From Mangrovibacter yixingensis (GTDB lineage: Bacteria > Pseudomonadota > Gammaproteobacteria > Enterobacterales > Enterobacteriaceae): 64,000 nucleotides of DNA. The stretch spans positions 682,001 through 746,000 of the forward strand of contig NZ_JAIVKM010000001.1 in the NCBI RefSeq assembly GCF_020523985.1, read 5' to 3'. Below are positions 9,120-18,502 of the stretch, one piece after another. How positions within the stretch are numbered: the stretch's first letter is position 1; every line of letters begins with the position of its first letter. Under the pieces are notes generated by a model, which ran no database searches, had not been told where the DNA came from, and was given only the letters and a program-made list of their open reading frames with translations. Made by a program: the position numbers and the translations under genes.

Positions 9120-9830
9120 TCACGGTGCTATCCAGTCTGAAACCATATTGTCATCCAGCATGGTCAGGTCGCCCTGAGCAATGCTCCGCCCGCGATGTAG
9201 CAGGCAAAATTTATCCGCCACCCAACGAATAAATGACAGCCGTTGTTCAACCAACAGTATCGTCAGGCCAAACTCCTGGTTCATGCGGCGTAACGTCTGG
9301 CCCAGGTCCTGAATAAAGCTGGTTCCCCGCCCATTTGTTGGTTCATCCAGAATCAGCAGCTTAGGGTCGTTAACCAGTGCTCGCGCCAGTGCCAGTTGCT
9401 GTTGTGTATCTCCTGCAAGGTCACCACCGCGCACCTGGCGTAAGGTATAAAGTTCAGGAAATAACTCATAAACCAGCGGTGAAATCCGTTTGTGCTGCTC
9501 ACCGGCGGCCATCATGGCGATATGCAGGTTTTCTTCCACACTCAGTTGCGAAAAAATCCGCTTATCCTGGGGAACATAGCCTATCCCCAGCGCAGTACGC
9601 CCCTCTGGTGGCCGGGTTAACAAATCTTCCGGCGGGCAGCCTTGCGCCTGCCAGAGCATACTGCCACTTTGTACCGGAATATGGCCGGTAATACAGTTCA
9701 CCAATGTCGTTTTCCCCACGCCTGGTGCACCAAGCAGGCAAATGCATTGCCCTGTGGGCAAGTCCAGATCAACATTCCATAATGTATGTTTTTCACCATA
9801 AAATTGGTTAACGGCACGCAAACTCAACAT
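9120..9830 (-). CDS. Orphan UrtE/LivF-like ABC transporter ATPase with degenerate signature motif
   Basis: A single-domain ABC ATPase of 236 residues resembling UrtE, an ATPase of urea/short-chain amide ABC transporters. RGGDL, YELFPEL and ILLVEQ are typical of UrtE. Walker A is GAPGVGKTT (residues 34-42; family norm GRNGVGKTT), the Q-loop is YVPQ, and Walker B is LLILDEP (158-164). The signature loop, normally LSGGQQQ, reads LAGDTQQQ at 138-145, losing one of the two glycines and the first Gln. UrtA-D partners are absent from the window. AGGAGG five bases before the ATG is a very strong ribosome site. K-12 has nothing between bioD and uvrB. It may be a transferred relic losing function, or a protein working with a distant permease; I cannot tell which. 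Confidence 0.75.
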   Translation of the reverse strand: MLSLRAVNQFYGEKHTLWNVDLDLPTGQCICLLGAPGVGKTTLVNCITGHIPVQSGSMLWQAQGCPPEDLLTRPPEGRTALGIGYVPQDKRIFSQLSVEENLHIAMMAAGEQHKRISPLVYELFPELYTLRQVRGGDLAGDTQQQLALARALVNDPKLLILDEPTNGRGTSFIQDLGQTLRRMNQEFGLTILLVEQRLSFIRWVADKFCLLHRGRSIAQGDLTMLDDNMVSDWIAP

Positions 9831-10298
9831 AATGTCCTCCTCCCGGACCGGCTCTACGTCAGGCTATTCCACTAAGGCGTAAATGCCCCCAGCGCTGGTA
9901 ACCACTCATATCACCACTGCGTCCTGCATCGCTTTCTGCCAACAGGAAAGGGGTTGAGCTCCAGTCTGGTAGACTGTGCAATTCTCTTGCCAGAAAGCGT
10001 TATCACGACAGAAATTTCCACGAACCAGGATGATGCTTACAAAAAATACTGTTTTTGGCGGCTGCAACTACGACTTTGGTAGCACAGTGCACTTTGGCAG
10101 TGCTTCCCTGAGGATAATTTTGGTGCAGCGTATTGACACAAAAGAAATCCCTGTGTGGTGCAGTGCAAATAATGTTGTCAGGTCATCGACAAAAAAGATG
10201 GCTGGCAGCGAAAAAATTTTGACGGAAATTTTTTTATGCGGTGTTTTTGCAAGAAAGCATCAATCAAAAGGACTATGCCCTTACAGGGCTGGAAGCAG

Positions 10299-10321
10299 TT
10301 ATCCACTATTCCTGTGGATAA
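10299..10321. promoter_or_regulatory. Pair of convergent DnaA boxes upstream of uvrB
   Basis: TTATCCACT (10299-10307) and TGTGGATAA (10313-10321, the complement of the consensus TTATCCACA) face each other across five bases. E. coli uvrB is also reported to have DnaA-binding sites in its distal upstream region, so this appears to be a conserved regulatory element roughly 400 bases before the gene. Confidence 0.75.
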
Positions 10322-10623
10322 CCTTGTGCATTAGAGTTAGAAAACTCATGGCAAGCGAGAGAATACGCGGCTTTCGACTGAATTGATGTTAAAGCCGCCT
10401 TTATTTAAAAATAAATATTTATCAAATAGTTATATAAAATCAATCCTTCAAGATTTTGCTGTGTGTTGTTTCATAAAACTTTCATGACGTCCCTTGACAA
10501 ATGTTAAAAATGGAAAAAATCTGGGGATAACCGGGTCATGGCGAAAGTTGCTGGTATAAACGCCGGGTGTTTGTGCCAAAACGTGTCATTTTGTGCTGTC
10601 ATTTTCTGGTTTCACTGTGGGTT

Positions 10624-10641
10624 ACTGGTTATTTACCCAGT
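10624..10641. promoter_or_regulatory. LexA (SOS) box of uvrB
   Basis: ACTGG-N8-CCAGT with a TTATTTAC core, a perfect outer dyad that aligns with the E. coli uvrB SOS box (ACTGT-N8-CCAGT). It lies 77 bases before the start codon, where it would cover the core promoter. Confidence 0.85.
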
Positions 10642-10717
10642 TATTAAGGTTGGCAAAAAATAGCACGGCAGTTAAAATTGCTTCTTCCTTCCGCCATGGT
10701 GCAACAGGTCACGTCTT

Positions 10718-12736
10718 ATGAGTAAATTGTTTAAATTACACTCCAGCTTTACCCCATCCGGGGACCAGCCCGATGCCATTCGTCGTTTATCCGAAGGGTT
10801 GGAAGATGGGCTGGCGCACCAAACGCTGCTTGGCGTGACCGGGTCAGGGAAGACATTCACTATTGCGAACGTTATTGCAGACCTGCAACGCCCTACTATG
10901 GTGCTGGCACCTAACAAAACACTGGCGGCGCAACTCTATGGCGAAATGAAGGCGTTTTTCCCGGAAAATGCTGTTGAGTATTTTGTCTCCTACTACGATT
11001 ACTACCAGCCTGAAGCTTATGTTCCCAGTTCTGACACCTTTATTGAAAAAGATGCGTCTGTGAATGAGCACATCGAACAGATGCGGCTTTCAGCCACCAA
11101 AGCATTACTGGAACGGCGAGATGTGGTCGTGGTGGCATCTGTTTCTGCCATTTATGGCCTGGGTGACCCGGATCTCTACCTGAAAATGATGCTGCACCTG
11201 ACTGCCGGGATGATTATTGACCAGCGCGCTATTCTGCGCCGTCTGGCTGAATTGCAGTACACCCGCAATGATCAGGTGTTCCAGCGCGGTACTTTCCGGG
11301 TACGTGGCGAGGTTATTGATATCTTCCCGGCGGAATCTGATGACATCGCCTTGCGGGTTGAATTGTTTGATGAAGAAGTTGAGCGGTTGTCGCTATTTGA
11401 CCCGCTGACCGGGCAGGTGGAGTCTGTTATTCCGCGTTTTACCATTTACCCGAAAACCCATTACGTTACACCCCGCGAACGTATTCTGCAGGCCATGGAA
11501 GAAATCAAAGTTGAGCTGGCTGACCGGCGCAAGGTGTTACTGGAAAACAATAAATTACTTGAAGAGCAGCGCATTACCCAGCGCACCCAGTTTGACCTCG
11601 AAATGATGAATGAGCTGGGGTATTGCTCAGGCATTGAAAACTACTCCCGCTTCCTTTCCGGGCGAGGCCCAGGCGAGCCACCACCAACCCTGTTTGACTA
11701 CCTGCCAGCTGATGGCCTGCTGGTTATCGATGAATCTCACGTTACAGTGCCGCAAATTGGCGGGATGTACCGGGGTGACCGGGCACGTAAAGAAACGCTG
11801 GTTGAATATGGTTTCCGGTTGCCTTCGGCGCTGGATAACCGCCCCATGAAGTTCGAAGAGTTTGAAGCACTGGCACCGCAAACTATTTATGTTTCTGCCA
11901 CACCAGGCAATTACGAATTGGATAAATCTGGCGGTGAAGTCATAGACCAGGTTGTGCGCCCTACAGGTTTGCTGGACCCACTGATAGAAGTGCGCCCGGT
12001 CGCTACACAAGTGGACGATTTGCTCTCAGAAATTCGCAAGCGTGCGGCCATTAATGAACGTGTACTGGTTACCACCCTGACGAAACGCATGGCGGAAGAC
12101 CTCACAGAATACCTTGAAGAGCACGGTGCTCGTGTGCGCTACCTGCACTCAGATATCGACACTGTCGAGCGCATGGAAATTATCCGTGACTTGCGCCTGG
12201 GTGAATTTGATGTACTGGTTGGGATTAACCTGTTGCGTGAAGGCCTGGATATGCCGGAAGTGTCGCTGGTGGCGATTCTCGATGCAGACAAAGAAGGCTT
12301 CCTGCGTTCTGAGCGCTCGTTGATTCAGACCATTGGCCGTGCGGCTCGTAACCTTAATGGCATGGCAATTCTCTATGGCGACAAAATTACGCCGTCTATG
12401 GCAAAAGCCATTGGTGAAACCGAGCGCCGTCGTGAAAAACAGGAACTCTATAACAAAGAGCATGGCCTGGTGCCAAAAGGCCTGAACAAGAAAGTGGTGG
12501 ATATCCTGGCGCTGGGCGAAGGGGTAATGAAAACCAAGGCGAAACGGGGTAAAACCCGTGGCGGAGACGCCGCCCGCGCTATTGCGCAGGATATGTCACC
12601 GAAGGCCATGGAGCAGAAAATCCATGAACTGGAAACACAGATGATGACTCACGCGCAGAATCTGGAGTTCGAAGAGGCGGCTAAAGTACGCGATCAGCTC
12701 CAGCAATTGCGCGCATTGTTTATTGCCGCCTCGTAA
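10718..12736 (+). CDS. uvrB: UvrABC excinuclease subunit B
   Basis: The damage-verifying helicase-like core of nucleotide excision repair. It is loaded by UvrA, opens the helix with its beta-hairpin and recruits UvrC. 672 residues against 673 in E. coli. Walker [11 protein letters not shown] near residue 40, the hairpin region [12 protein letters not shown] near 95, DESH in [11 protein letters not shown] near 340, helicase motif [11 protein letters not shown] near 540, and the C-terminal UVR domain ([13 protein letters not shown], about 645-665) that binds UvrC are all visible. The segment after residue 600 is the least like E. coli. Expression should be SOS-inducible through the LexA box upstream. 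Convergent with ybhK, with only three bases between their ends. Confidence 0.97.
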   Translation: MSKLFKLHSSFTPSGDQPDAIRRLSEGLEDGLAHQTLLGVTGSGKTFTIANVIADLQRPTMVLAPNKTLAAQLYGEMKAFFPENAVEYFVSYYDYYQPEAYVPSSDTFIEKDASVNEHIEQMRLSATKALLERRDVVVVASVSAIYGLGDPDLYLKMMLHLTAGMIIDQRAILRRLAELQYTRNDQVFQRGTFRVRGEVIDIFPAESDDIALRVELFDEEVERLSLFDPLTGQVESVIPRFTIYPKTHYVTPRERILQAMEEIKVELADRRKVLLENNKLLEEQRITQRTQFDLEMMNELGYCSGIENYSRFLSGRGPGEPPPTLFDYLPADGLLVIDESHVTVPQIGGMYRGDRARKETLVEYGFRLPSALDNRPMKFEEFEALAPQTIYVSATPGNYELDKSGGEVIDQVVRPTGLLDPLIEVRPVATQVDDLLSEIRKRAAINERVLVTTLTKRMAEDLTEYLEEHGARVRYLHSDIDTVERMEIIRDLRLGEFDVLVGINLLREGLDMPEVSLVAILDADKEGFLRSERSLIQTIGRAARNLNGMAILYGDKITPSMAKAIGETERRREKQELYNKEHGLVPKGLNKKVVDILALGEGVMKTKAKRGKTRGGDAARAIAQDMSPKAMEQKIHELETQMMTHAQNLEFEEAAKVRDQLQQLRALFIAAS

Positions 12737-12739
12737 ACG

Positions 12740-13648
12740 TTAGTTGCTCTTCTGTAGCGCCAGGTCAATCGCCTGGCGCAAACGCTGGCGGTCGTGGCGG
12801 TAGGGAACGTCACTGGCTGTCAGTGCTGTCTGAATTACCGTTTTCGCGTCATGGCTGGCGGGCAAGGGGTTATTCTCCCCAGTGATAACTGTGCTAATAA
12901 CGGGTTTTCCTATTGCCTGTTCCATTATATCCAGCCGCTCATCCAACGACAGCAGCGCCGCAGCACTGTGTTCTTTACCCAGGTTATCAATAAACACGAC
13001 TTTCGCCTGGGTGCGCCGTAACGCTTCTGTCAGCTCTCGCATTAATAAAATAGGCATCAGGCTGGTGTAGAAACTTCCTGGGCCAATAATCACCAGGTCG
13101 GCTTTTTCAAGGGCGAGAACGGCTTCTCGCGTGGCACAAACCTGCGGGGATAATTGCAATCCTTTTGGGGGAACCTTGAGTTGGTCAATATTCACTTCTC
13201 CCCAAACTTCGTGGCCTTCGTCATCTATTGCCACCAAATCCACCGGTTGTTCGGACATCGGGATTAGCAGAGCGTCCACATGCAGCCAGGTGCGGATCAA
13301 GTTAATCGCTTCCAGTGGACGGACACTCAGGTGGTCGAGCGCCTTAAGAATTAAATTCCCCAGGTTGTGCCCGGCTAATTCACCATTGCCACTAAACCGG
13401 TATTCAAATAATGCGGAGGCGACACTCGGGTCGGTAATTAACTGGTTCACGCAATTACGCATGTCACCCCACGCAATTCCCCCTTCTGAACGGCGAATGC
13501 GCCCGGTTGAACCGCCATTGTCTGTCGTGGTGACAATGCCTGTCAGGCGTTGGCCTAAAAAACTCAGGGCTGACATTACCCGGCCAAGCCCATGACCACC
13601 ACCCAGAGTGACCACACAATCCAAATCGGCCAGAGCCCGACTGCGCAT
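12740..13648 (-). CDS. ybhK: YvcK/CofD-like gluconeogenesis-factor family protein
   Basis: A Rossmann-fold protein of the YvcK / CofD-related family, 302 residues as in E. coli Ybh[17 protein letters not shown] near residue 13 is the glycine-rich nucleotide-binding loop, followed by [23 protein letters not shown] and GHNLGNLIL. In Bacillus, YvcK binds UDP-sugars and is needed for growth on gluconeogenic carbon sources and for normal morphology; the function of the enterobacterial protein is not established. It is divergent from moaABCDE, which begins 349 bases away. No catalytic residue can be asserted. The start ATG at 13648 has only a weak AAGGAAATCC-like ribosome site, but length and N-terminus agree with the homologue. 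Confidence 0.93.
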   Translation of the reverse strand: MRSRALADLDCVVTLGGGHGLGRVMSALSFLGQRLTGIVTTTDNGGSTGRIRRSEGGIAWGDMRNCVNQLITDPSVASALFEYRFSGNGELAGHNLGNLILKALDHLSVRPLEAINLIRTWLHVDALLIPMSEQPVDLVAIDDEGHEVWGEVNIDQLKVPPKGLQLSPQVCATREAVLALEKADLVIIGPGSFYTSLMPILLMRELTEALRRTQAKVVFIDNLGKEHSAAALLSLDERLDIMEQAIGKPVISTVITGENNPLPASHDAKTVIQTALTASDVPYRHDRQRLRQAIDLALQKSN

Positions 13649-13790
13649 AGGATTTCCTTATAAAACAGATTTACCGCCTAAATTACCTGAATAGCGGTTA
13701 AAAGACGAACCTTTGGCAAGGGAAAATGACATCTGTCAAAGCAATGCTGGGAAACAGCCGCTATTTTGTCGCGAAAATGCAGAATTGTGT

Positions 13791-13814
13791 CGCTATATAC
13801 TTGTTTATATAACG
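13791..13814. promoter_or_regulatory. ModE molybdate-responsive operator
   Basis: CGCTATATA, six bases, TATATAACG: a near-perfect match to the ModE palindrome known from E. coli modABC and moaA. It precedes the Moco riboswitch, so it probably activates the moa promoter when molybdate is present. Confidence 0.85.
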
Positions 13815-13867
13815 AAAGTCGCCTGGCACTTCATGTCAGAAAGCGCTACTATCCTGCTAACCCGGTT

Positions 13868-13985
13868 TCAGATATCTGAAACTGACACTCAAGCCTTGGT
13901 ACCTGTGTCGCAAGATATGGTGCCCTGGCCGTGGCGCTACGTCGTCACCAGGGTGCAGAAAGAAATGCCTGCATCTCCCGTATTT
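13868..13985 (+). promoter_or_regulatory. Molybdenum cofactor (Moco) RNA motif / riboswitch
   Basis: The leader of moaA contains the blocks of the enterobacterial Moco motif: CTCAAGCCTTGGTACCTG, then GGTGCCCTGG pairing with CCAGGGTGC around a variable stem, and the highly conserved 3' part AAATGCCTGCATCTCCCGTA just before the ribosome site region (GGAAAGGTG at 13986-13994). In E. coli this RNA reduces moaABCDE expression when Moco is plentiful. Boundaries are by eye. Confidence 0.88.
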
Positions 13986-13997
13986 GGAAAGGTGTAC

Positions 13998-14987
13998 ATG
14001 GTCTCTCAACTTACCGATGCATGGGCACGTAAGTTCTATTACTTGCGCCTGTCTGTGACTGATGTTTGCAACTTCCGTTGCACATATTGCCTGCCTGATG
14101 GCTACAAACCACACGGTGTGGCGAACAAAAGCTTTCTCAGCCTCGATGAAATTCGCCGGGTTACCCGCGCATTTGCTACTGCAGGCACTGAAAAAGTTCG
14201 CCTGACCGGAGGTGAGCCTTCTTTACGCCGCGATTTTACCGATATCATTGCCGCCGTTCGTGAAAATGCCTCCCTGCGCCAAATCGCCGTGACCACCAAT
14301 GGTTACCGCATGGCGCGTGATGCACAGAAATGGCGTGATGCCGGGCTGACAGCAATTAACGTCAGTGTCGATAGCCTTGATGCCAGGCAGTTTTACGCCA
14401 TCACCGGGCAGGATAAATTCCGCCAGGTGATGGAAGGTATTGATGCCGCATTTACTGCCGGTTTTGAGCGCGTGAAAGTCAATACCGTGCTAATGCGTGA
14501 CGTAAATCACCACCAACTGGACACCTTTCTCGGCTGGATTAAAACCCGGCCAATTCAATTACGTTTTATTGAACTGATGGAAACTGGCGAGGGCAGTGAT
14601 CTGTTTCGCCAGCATCATATTTCCGGCATGGTAATTCGCGACCAACTACTGGAACGAGGGTGGATTCACCAAATTCGCGAGCGCAGTGATGGGCCAGCCC
14701 AGGTATTCTGCCACCCTGATTACCAGGGCGAAATTGGCCTTATCATGCCCTATGAGAAAGATTTCTGTGCCAGTTGTAACCGTCTGAGAGTGTCATCCAT
14801 TGGTAACCTGCATTTGTGCCTGTTTGGTGATGGCGGCATTCCGCTGCGCGATTTGCTGGCAGACGACCAGCAACAGGGAGAACTGCAGGCACGTATCAGC
14901 CAGGCACTGGCAGGCAAAAAACAAACCCATTTCCTGCATCAGGGAAACACGGGTATCACGCAGAACCTGTCGTATATCGGTGGGTAA
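13998..14987 (+). CDS. moaA: GTP 3',8-cyclase (molybdopterin synthesis)
   Basis: A radical-SAM enzyme that, with MoaC, converts GTP to cyclic pyranopterin monophosphate, the first Moco intermediate. The frame is open from 13713, but that stretch is the regulatory leader; ATG 13998 after GGAAAGGTG gives 329 residues starting [18 protein letters not shown], the E. coli length. The N-terminal cluster motif is CNFRCTYC (Cys24, 28, 31), the C-terminal [4Fe-4S] that binds GTP is carried by [13 protein letters not shown] plus the later Cys of LHLCLFG, and the essential C-terminal Gly-Gly is present. First gene of moaABCDE, under ModE and Moco control. Confidence 0.96.
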   Translation: MVSQLTDAWARKFYYLRLSVTDVCNFRCTYCLPDGYKPHGVANKSFLSLDEIRRVTRAFATAGTEKVRLTGGEPSLRRDFTDIIAAVRENASLRQIAVTTNGYRMARDAQKWRDAGLTAINVSVDSLDARQFYAITGQDKFRQVMEGIDAAFTAGFERVKVNTVLMRDVNHHQLDTFLGWIKTRPIQLRFIELMETGEGSDLFRQHHISGMVIRDQLLERGWIHQIRERSDGPAQVFCHPDYQGEIGLIMPYEKDFCASCNRLRVSSIGNLHLCLFGDGGIPLRDLLADDQQQGELQARISQALAGKKQTHFLHQGNTGITQNLSYIGG

Positions 14988-15007
14988 GCGTTCGTAAGGA
15001 GAGAATC

Positions 15008-15520
15008 ATGAGTCAGGTAAGCAGTACTTTTGTTCCGGCGCGTGTCGCTATCATGACCGTAACTTCACACCGCACCGAAGAAGAAGATTCTTCAGGCCAT
15101 TACTTGCGCGATGTTGCCACTGAAGCTGGCCACCAGGTTGTTGCTAAAGCGATTATCAGTGAAAACCGCTATGCCATTCGCGCTCAGGTTTCACAGTGGA
15201 TCGCCAGTGACGATATCCAGGTAGTGCTGATTAACGGCGGGACCGGGTTGACTGATGGCGATCAGGTTCCTGAAGCCCTGTTACCCCTGTTTGATCGTGA
15301 AATTGAAGGTTTTGGTGAAGTTTTCCGCATGCTGTCTTATGAAGAAATCGGCACTGCGACATTGCAGTCGCGCGCAGTGGCTGGCATGGCAAACCGCACG
15401 GTGATTTTCGCCATGCCGGGTTCAACCAAGGCCTGCCGCACAGCCTGGGAAAATATCATCCAGCAGCAGCTCGATGCACGCCAGCGCCCGTGTAACTTCC
15501 ATCCTCATCTCAAGAAATAG
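15008..15520 (+). CDS. moaB: Molybdopterin-binding MoaB protein
   Basis: A member of the MogA/MoaB/Cnx1G fold family, 170 residues as in E. coli. The MPT-binding signature [16 protein letters not shown] lies near residues 78-93, and SMSYEEIG-like [18 protein letters not shown] follows. E. coli MoaB binds molybdopterin-like ligands but lacks the strong adenylyltransferase activity of MogA, and its exact role in Moco synthesis is still unclear. It lies 20 bases after moaA, with AAGGAGAGAATC giving a strong ribosome site, and two bases before moaC. Part of the moaABCDE operon. Confidence 0.95.
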   Translation: MSQVSSTFVPARVAIMTVTSHRTEEEDSSGHYLRDVATEAGHQVVAKAIISENRYAIRAQVSQWIASDDIQVVLINGGTGLTDGDQVPEALLPLFDREIEGFGEVFRMLSYEEIGTATLQSRAVAGMANRTVIFAMPGSTKACRTAWENIIQQQLDARQRPCNFHPHLKK

Positions 15521-15522
15521 TT

Positions 15523-16008
15523 ATGTCGCAATTAACCCATATTAATGCGGCTGGAGAAGCACATATGGTGGATGTTTCCGCCAAAGCTGAAACAGCCCGC
15601 GAAGCCAGAGCGGAAGCTTTTGTCACTATGCATCCCGACACGCTGGCAATGATTGTCGAAGGGCGTCACCACAAAGGTGATGTCTTCGCCACGGCGCGTA
15701 TCGCCGGTATTCAGGCCGCTAAACGCACCTGGGAATTGATTCCTCTGTGCCACTCATTATTACTCACCAAGGTAGAAGTTCACCTGGAAGCGCAACCTGA
15801 AGAGAACCGGGTGCGCATTGAATCAGTTTGCCGCCTGAGTGGTAAAACGGGTGTCGAAATGGAAGCGCTCACGGCGGCTTCGGTTGCCGCGCTGACGATT
15901 TACGACATGTGTAAAGCGGTTCAAAAAGATATGGTTATTGGCCCGGTGCGTTTGCTGGCGAAATCGGGTGGAAAATCAGGTGATTTCAGGGCGGTGCAGA
16001 ATGATTGA
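15523..16008 (+). CDS. moaC: Cyclic pyranopterin monophosphate synthase
   Basis: Rearranges the MoaA product 3',8-cyclo-7,8-dihydro-GTP into cyclic pyranopterin monophosphate. 161 residues as in E. coli, all in the conserved fold: [17 protein letters not shown] near residue 12, [23 protein letters not shown] near 46, [15 protein letters not shown] near 73 and the lysine-bearing [13 protein letters not shown] near 128. The last eight bases overlap the start of moaD, so translation is probably coupled. Third gene of the operon. Nothing unusual. Confidence 0.96.
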   Translation: MSQLTHINAAGEAHMVDVSAKAETAREARAEAFVTMHPDTLAMIVEGRHHKGDVFATARIAGIQAAKRTWELIPLCHSLLLTKVEVHLEAQPEENRVRIESVCRLSGKTGVEMEALTAASVAALTIYDMCKAVQKDMVIGPVRLLAKSGGKSGDFRAVQND

Positions 16009-16246
16009 TGTACTTTTCTTTGCGCAAGTGCGCGAACTGGTTGGGTGTGACGCTTTACGTCTCGACGCCTCTTTTTCTTCAGTTGAAGCGCTGCGCCAGC
16101 ACCTGGAAAACCAGGGGGGGCGTTGGGCTCTGGCACTGGAAAGCGGCAAATTATTAGCGGCTGTTAACCAGACGTTGGTTCCGCTCGACCATGCCATTCA
16201 GGCAGGCGATGAAGTGGCGTTCTTCCCCCCGGTGACCGGAGGCTGA
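16001..16246 (+). CDS. moaD: Molybdopterin synthase small (sulfur carrier) subunit
   Basis: A ubiquitin-fold sulfur carrier; its C-terminal Gly-Gly is adenylated by MoeB, thiocarboxylated, and then donates sulfur to the pterin within the MoaD2-MoaE2 complex. A longer frame opens at 15938 inside moaC, but ATG 16001 ([15 protein letters not shown]) gives 81 residues, exactly E. coli MoaD, ending FFPPVTGG. Overlaps the moaC end by eight bases. Its activating enzyme MoeB is encoded 38 kb away in this same window. Confidence 0.96.
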   Translation: MIDVLFFAQVRELVGCDALRLDASFSSVEALRQHLENQGGRWALALESGKLLAAVNQTLVPLDHAIQAGDEVAFFPPVTGG

Positions 16247-16247
16247 T

Positions 16248-16703
16248 ATGTCAGAACAAACACGCATTGGTGTGGGGCGCAGCAATATTGATGTGGGTGC
16301 GGAATACCAGTGGTTGTCGGCTTGTGATGACGATGGCGCTGTAGTGACGTTCACCGGAAAAGTACGTAACCATAATCTGGGTGATAATGTTAGCGCACTG
16401 TGCCTGGAACATTACCCGGGCATGACAGAAAAAGCGCTGGCAGACATTGTTGCCACTGCCCGTGAACGCTGGCCGTTGCAGCGCGTAACTGTTCTTCACC
16501 GCATTGGCGAAATGTACCCTGGCGAAGAAATCGTTTTTGTCGGCGTGACCGGCGCGCACCGCAGCAGCGCTTTTGCTGCGGCGGAATTCATTATGGATTA
16601 CCTGAAAACCCGCGCACCATTCTGGAAACGGGAATCCACAGAGCAGGGTGCCCGCTGGGTGGAAGCACGCGAAAGCGATAAAGTCGCAGCAGAGCGCTGG
16701 TAA
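16248..16703 (+). CDS. moaE: Molybdopterin synthase catalytic subunit
   Basis: The large subunit of molybdopterin synthase. It binds cyclic pyranopterin and receives two sulfurs from MoaD thiocarboxylate. 151 residues against 150 in E. coli. FTGKVRNHNLGDNV near residue 32, LCLEHYPGMTEKAL near 46, HRIGEMYPGEEIVFVGV and the catalytic lysine region DYLKTRAPFWKRE near 118 are conserved. Starts one base after the moaD stop. Last gene of moaABCDE; no clear intrinsic terminator was seen before ybhL. Confidence 0.96.
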   Translation: MSEQTRIGVGRSNIDVGAEYQWLSACDDDGAVVTFTGKVRNHNLGDNVSALCLEHYPGMTEKALADIVATARERWPLQRVTVLHRIGEMYPGEEIVFVGVTGAHRSSAFAAAEFIMDYLKTRAPFWKRESTEQGARWVEARESDKVAAERW

Positions 16704-16771
16704 GACTGCGCATCACCGTCGAATGTGGTAGTCTGAAAGTCTGTTTTCCCATCAAAATCAGAGGATATGTC

Positions 16772-17482
16772 ATGGACCGCTTCCCACACGCCAATGGCTC
16801 AATCGTCCAGAACACCCGCACAGGTCTGCAAACCTATATGGCGCAGGTGTACGGCTGGATGACTTGTGGCCTGTTACTGACGGCGTTTGTTGCCTGGTAT
16901 GCCGCAGCGACCCCGGCAGTACTGATGTTCGTTTTTTCCAGCCAGTTAATCTTCTTTGGTTTGATCATTGCTCAGCTGGCACTGGTATTTGTTCTGTCTG
17001 GTATGGTGCATAAACTGAGTGGCGCAATGGCAACCACGCTGTTTATGCTTTATTCCGCGCTTACAGGGCTAACGTTGTCGAGCATTTTTGTTGCTTACAC
17101 CTACTCATCCATCGCCAGTACGTTCATTGTGACCGGCGGGATGTTTGGCGTAATGAGCCTGTATGGTTACACCACCAAGCGTGATTTGAGCAAGTTCGGT
17201 AGCATGCTGTTTATGGCGCTGATCGGCATTGTTCTGGCTTCTGTCGTCAACATTTGGCTGAAAAGCACCGCGTTAATGTGGGCTGTAACCTACATCGGTG
17301 TGGTCGTTTTTGTTGGCCTGACCGCCTGGGACACCCAGAAGCTGAAAAGTATTGGCAGCCAGATTGATACCCGTGACAGCACCAACCTGCGCCGCTACTC
17401 CATTATGGGTGCTCTCACTCTGTACCTTGATTTCATCAACCTGTTCCTGATGATGCTGCGCATTCTCGGCAACCGCCGTTAA
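16772..17482 (+). CDS. ybhL: BAX-inhibitor-1 family inner-membrane protein
   Basis: A polytopic inner-membrane protein of the BI-1/YccA (TMBIM) family, 236 residues against 234 in E. coli YbhL. About seven hydrophobic segments follow a short hydrophilic N-terminus (MDRFPHANGSIVQNTRTGLQ). Between the last helices lies the conserved AWDTQKLK segment, which in the family carries the acidic residue of the Ca2+/pH-sensing pair. Family members studied elsewhere are Ca2+ leak channels; the role of YbhL is not established. AGAGGATATGTC precedes the ATG. It is convergent with ybhN, only four bases apart. Confidence 0.93.
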   Translation: MDRFPHANGSIVQNTRTGLQTYMAQVYGWMTCGLLLTAFVAWYAAATPAVLMFVFSSQLIFFGLIIAQLALVFVLSGMVHKLSGAMATTLFMLYSALTGLTLSSIFVAYTYSSIASTFIVTGGMFGVMSLYGYTTKRDLSKFGSMLFMALIGIVLASVVNIWLKSTALMWAVTYIGVVVFVGLTAWDTQKLKSIGSQIDTRDSTNLRRYSIMGALTLYLDFINLFLMMLRILGNRR

Positions 17483-17486
17483 GCGC

Positions 17487-18500
17487 TTATTGTAACCCGG
17501 TGGCGCGCGTTTTAACCGCGCCCACCTGGTTGCGCTTTACCTCGCCTTCCTTGCGTAATTTGCCCGCCTTGCCTTCCAGTACGGCATAACACACAGCAGC
17601 AATAATCAATGGGATAAAGTAATACAGCGCCCGCCAGACCAGTAACGCGGCAATAATACTGCCATGGCTTATTTGCGACGACGGTAGCAGCGCCAAAAAC
17701 ACCGCTTCCAATACCCCAATCCCTGCCGGGATATGAATAATCACCCCTGCAATACTGCTGAGTAACGTCACGGCAAGCACAGTCATAAAATCAACCTGCT
17801 GCTGCATAAGCAGCCAAATTGTCGCGCCCATAATCAGCCAGTTCAGCGCGGATAATAAGAACTGCATAATGGTGAAACGGGCCCCCGGCAGCCGTACCCG
17901 CCGCCCACGTACTCGCCACGTTCTTTTTGGGGAAAAAGAACATAGCAATAACCAGCCAAGGCTCAGAGCAAGCAGAACACCACCAATACAGCGCAGCGTC
18001 AGCGTATCGATATACCACCCGGAGGGCAGGTGCAACGTACCAAAGGTAAACAGTATTCCACCAACCAGAACATAGCCCAGCCAGTTCGTCATAATGCTAA
18101 AGGAAAAAATCCGGGCTATGGTGCCGCTGCCTAATCCTAACCGTGAATACAGCCGGTAGCGCATACCAATCCCGCCCACCCATGTACTCAGCGTCAGGTT
18201 AAAGGCATAGCAAATAAAAGAAACCAGCATCACTATTCGGGCATTAAGGCCATGGCCTGACCATGACTTGCTCAACAAATCATACAGACCATAAATAACG
18301 TAACTCACCACCACCAACCCGGCGGCACTGAGAAGCGCATTACGGTTATAAGTGAGTAACGCTTGCCAAACCTCCTGCCAGTCTACCTGGCGGGCATACA
18401 GTACAAGCAGTACCACAACGGCCAGTAAGAATACGCCAGACAGCCCTTGCTTGACCCGGCGGCGGTAGTGGGCAGGTAATGAACGGTGCAGTAACGACAT
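17487..18500 (-). CDS. ybhN: UPF0104 / LPG synthetase-like inner-membrane protein
   Basis: A polytopic membrane protein of 337 residues (E. coli YbhN 318) related to the lysyl-phosphatidylglycerol synthase transmembrane domain family. About eight hydrophobic helices and the signature STWVGGIGMRYRLYSRLGL near residue 115 and IHIPAGIGVLEAVFLALL near 265 are visible. It starts two bases after the clsB stop and is last in the ybhP-clsB-ybhN operon. The operon context, with a cardiolipin synthase, suggests a role in phospholipid metabolism or movement, but no activity is demonstrated. The extra length is mainly at both termini. Confidence 0.92.
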   Translation of the reverse strand: MSLLHRSLPAHYRRRVKQGLSGVFLLAVVVLLVLYARQVDWQEVWQALLTYNRNALLSAAGLVVVSYVIYGLYDLLSKSWSGHGLNARIVMLVSFICYAFNLTLSTWVGGIGMRYRLYSRLGLGSGTIARIFSFSIMTNWLGYVLVGGILFTFGTLHLPSGWYIDTLTLRCIGGVLLALSLGWLLLCSFSPKRTWRVRGRRVRLPGARFTIMQFLLSALNWLIMGATIWLLMQQQVDFMTVLAVTLLSSIAGVIIHIPAGIGVLEAVFLALLPSSQISHGSIIAALLVWRALYYFIPLIIAAVCYAVLEGKAGKLRKEGEVKRNQVGAVKTRATGLQ

Positions 18501-18502
18501 GG

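Larger units (their letters stand above)
9831..10717. other. Long intergenic region upstream of uvrB
   Basis: 887 bases without a convincing gene. A 136-codon plus-strand frame at 9976-10386 has unusual composition, many Cys and no family resemblance, and I do not accept it. Reading leftward, a 46-codon open stretch ends just before the ribosome site of the ABC ATPase gene, but I do not recognise it. The right part is AT-rich and carries paired DnaA boxes (10299-10321), a consensus TTGACA at 10494-10499 without a clear -10, and the LexA box of uvrB. Confidence 0.6.

Noticed and set aside
9976-10386. 136-codon frame between the orphan ABC ATPase and uvrB
   Set aside because: No ribosome site, odd Cys-rich composition, covers the DnaA boxes, and no resemblance to a protein family.
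13713-13997. N-terminal extension of moaA by 95 codons
   Set aside because: This stretch is the ModE box and Moco RNA motif; the family start is at 13998.
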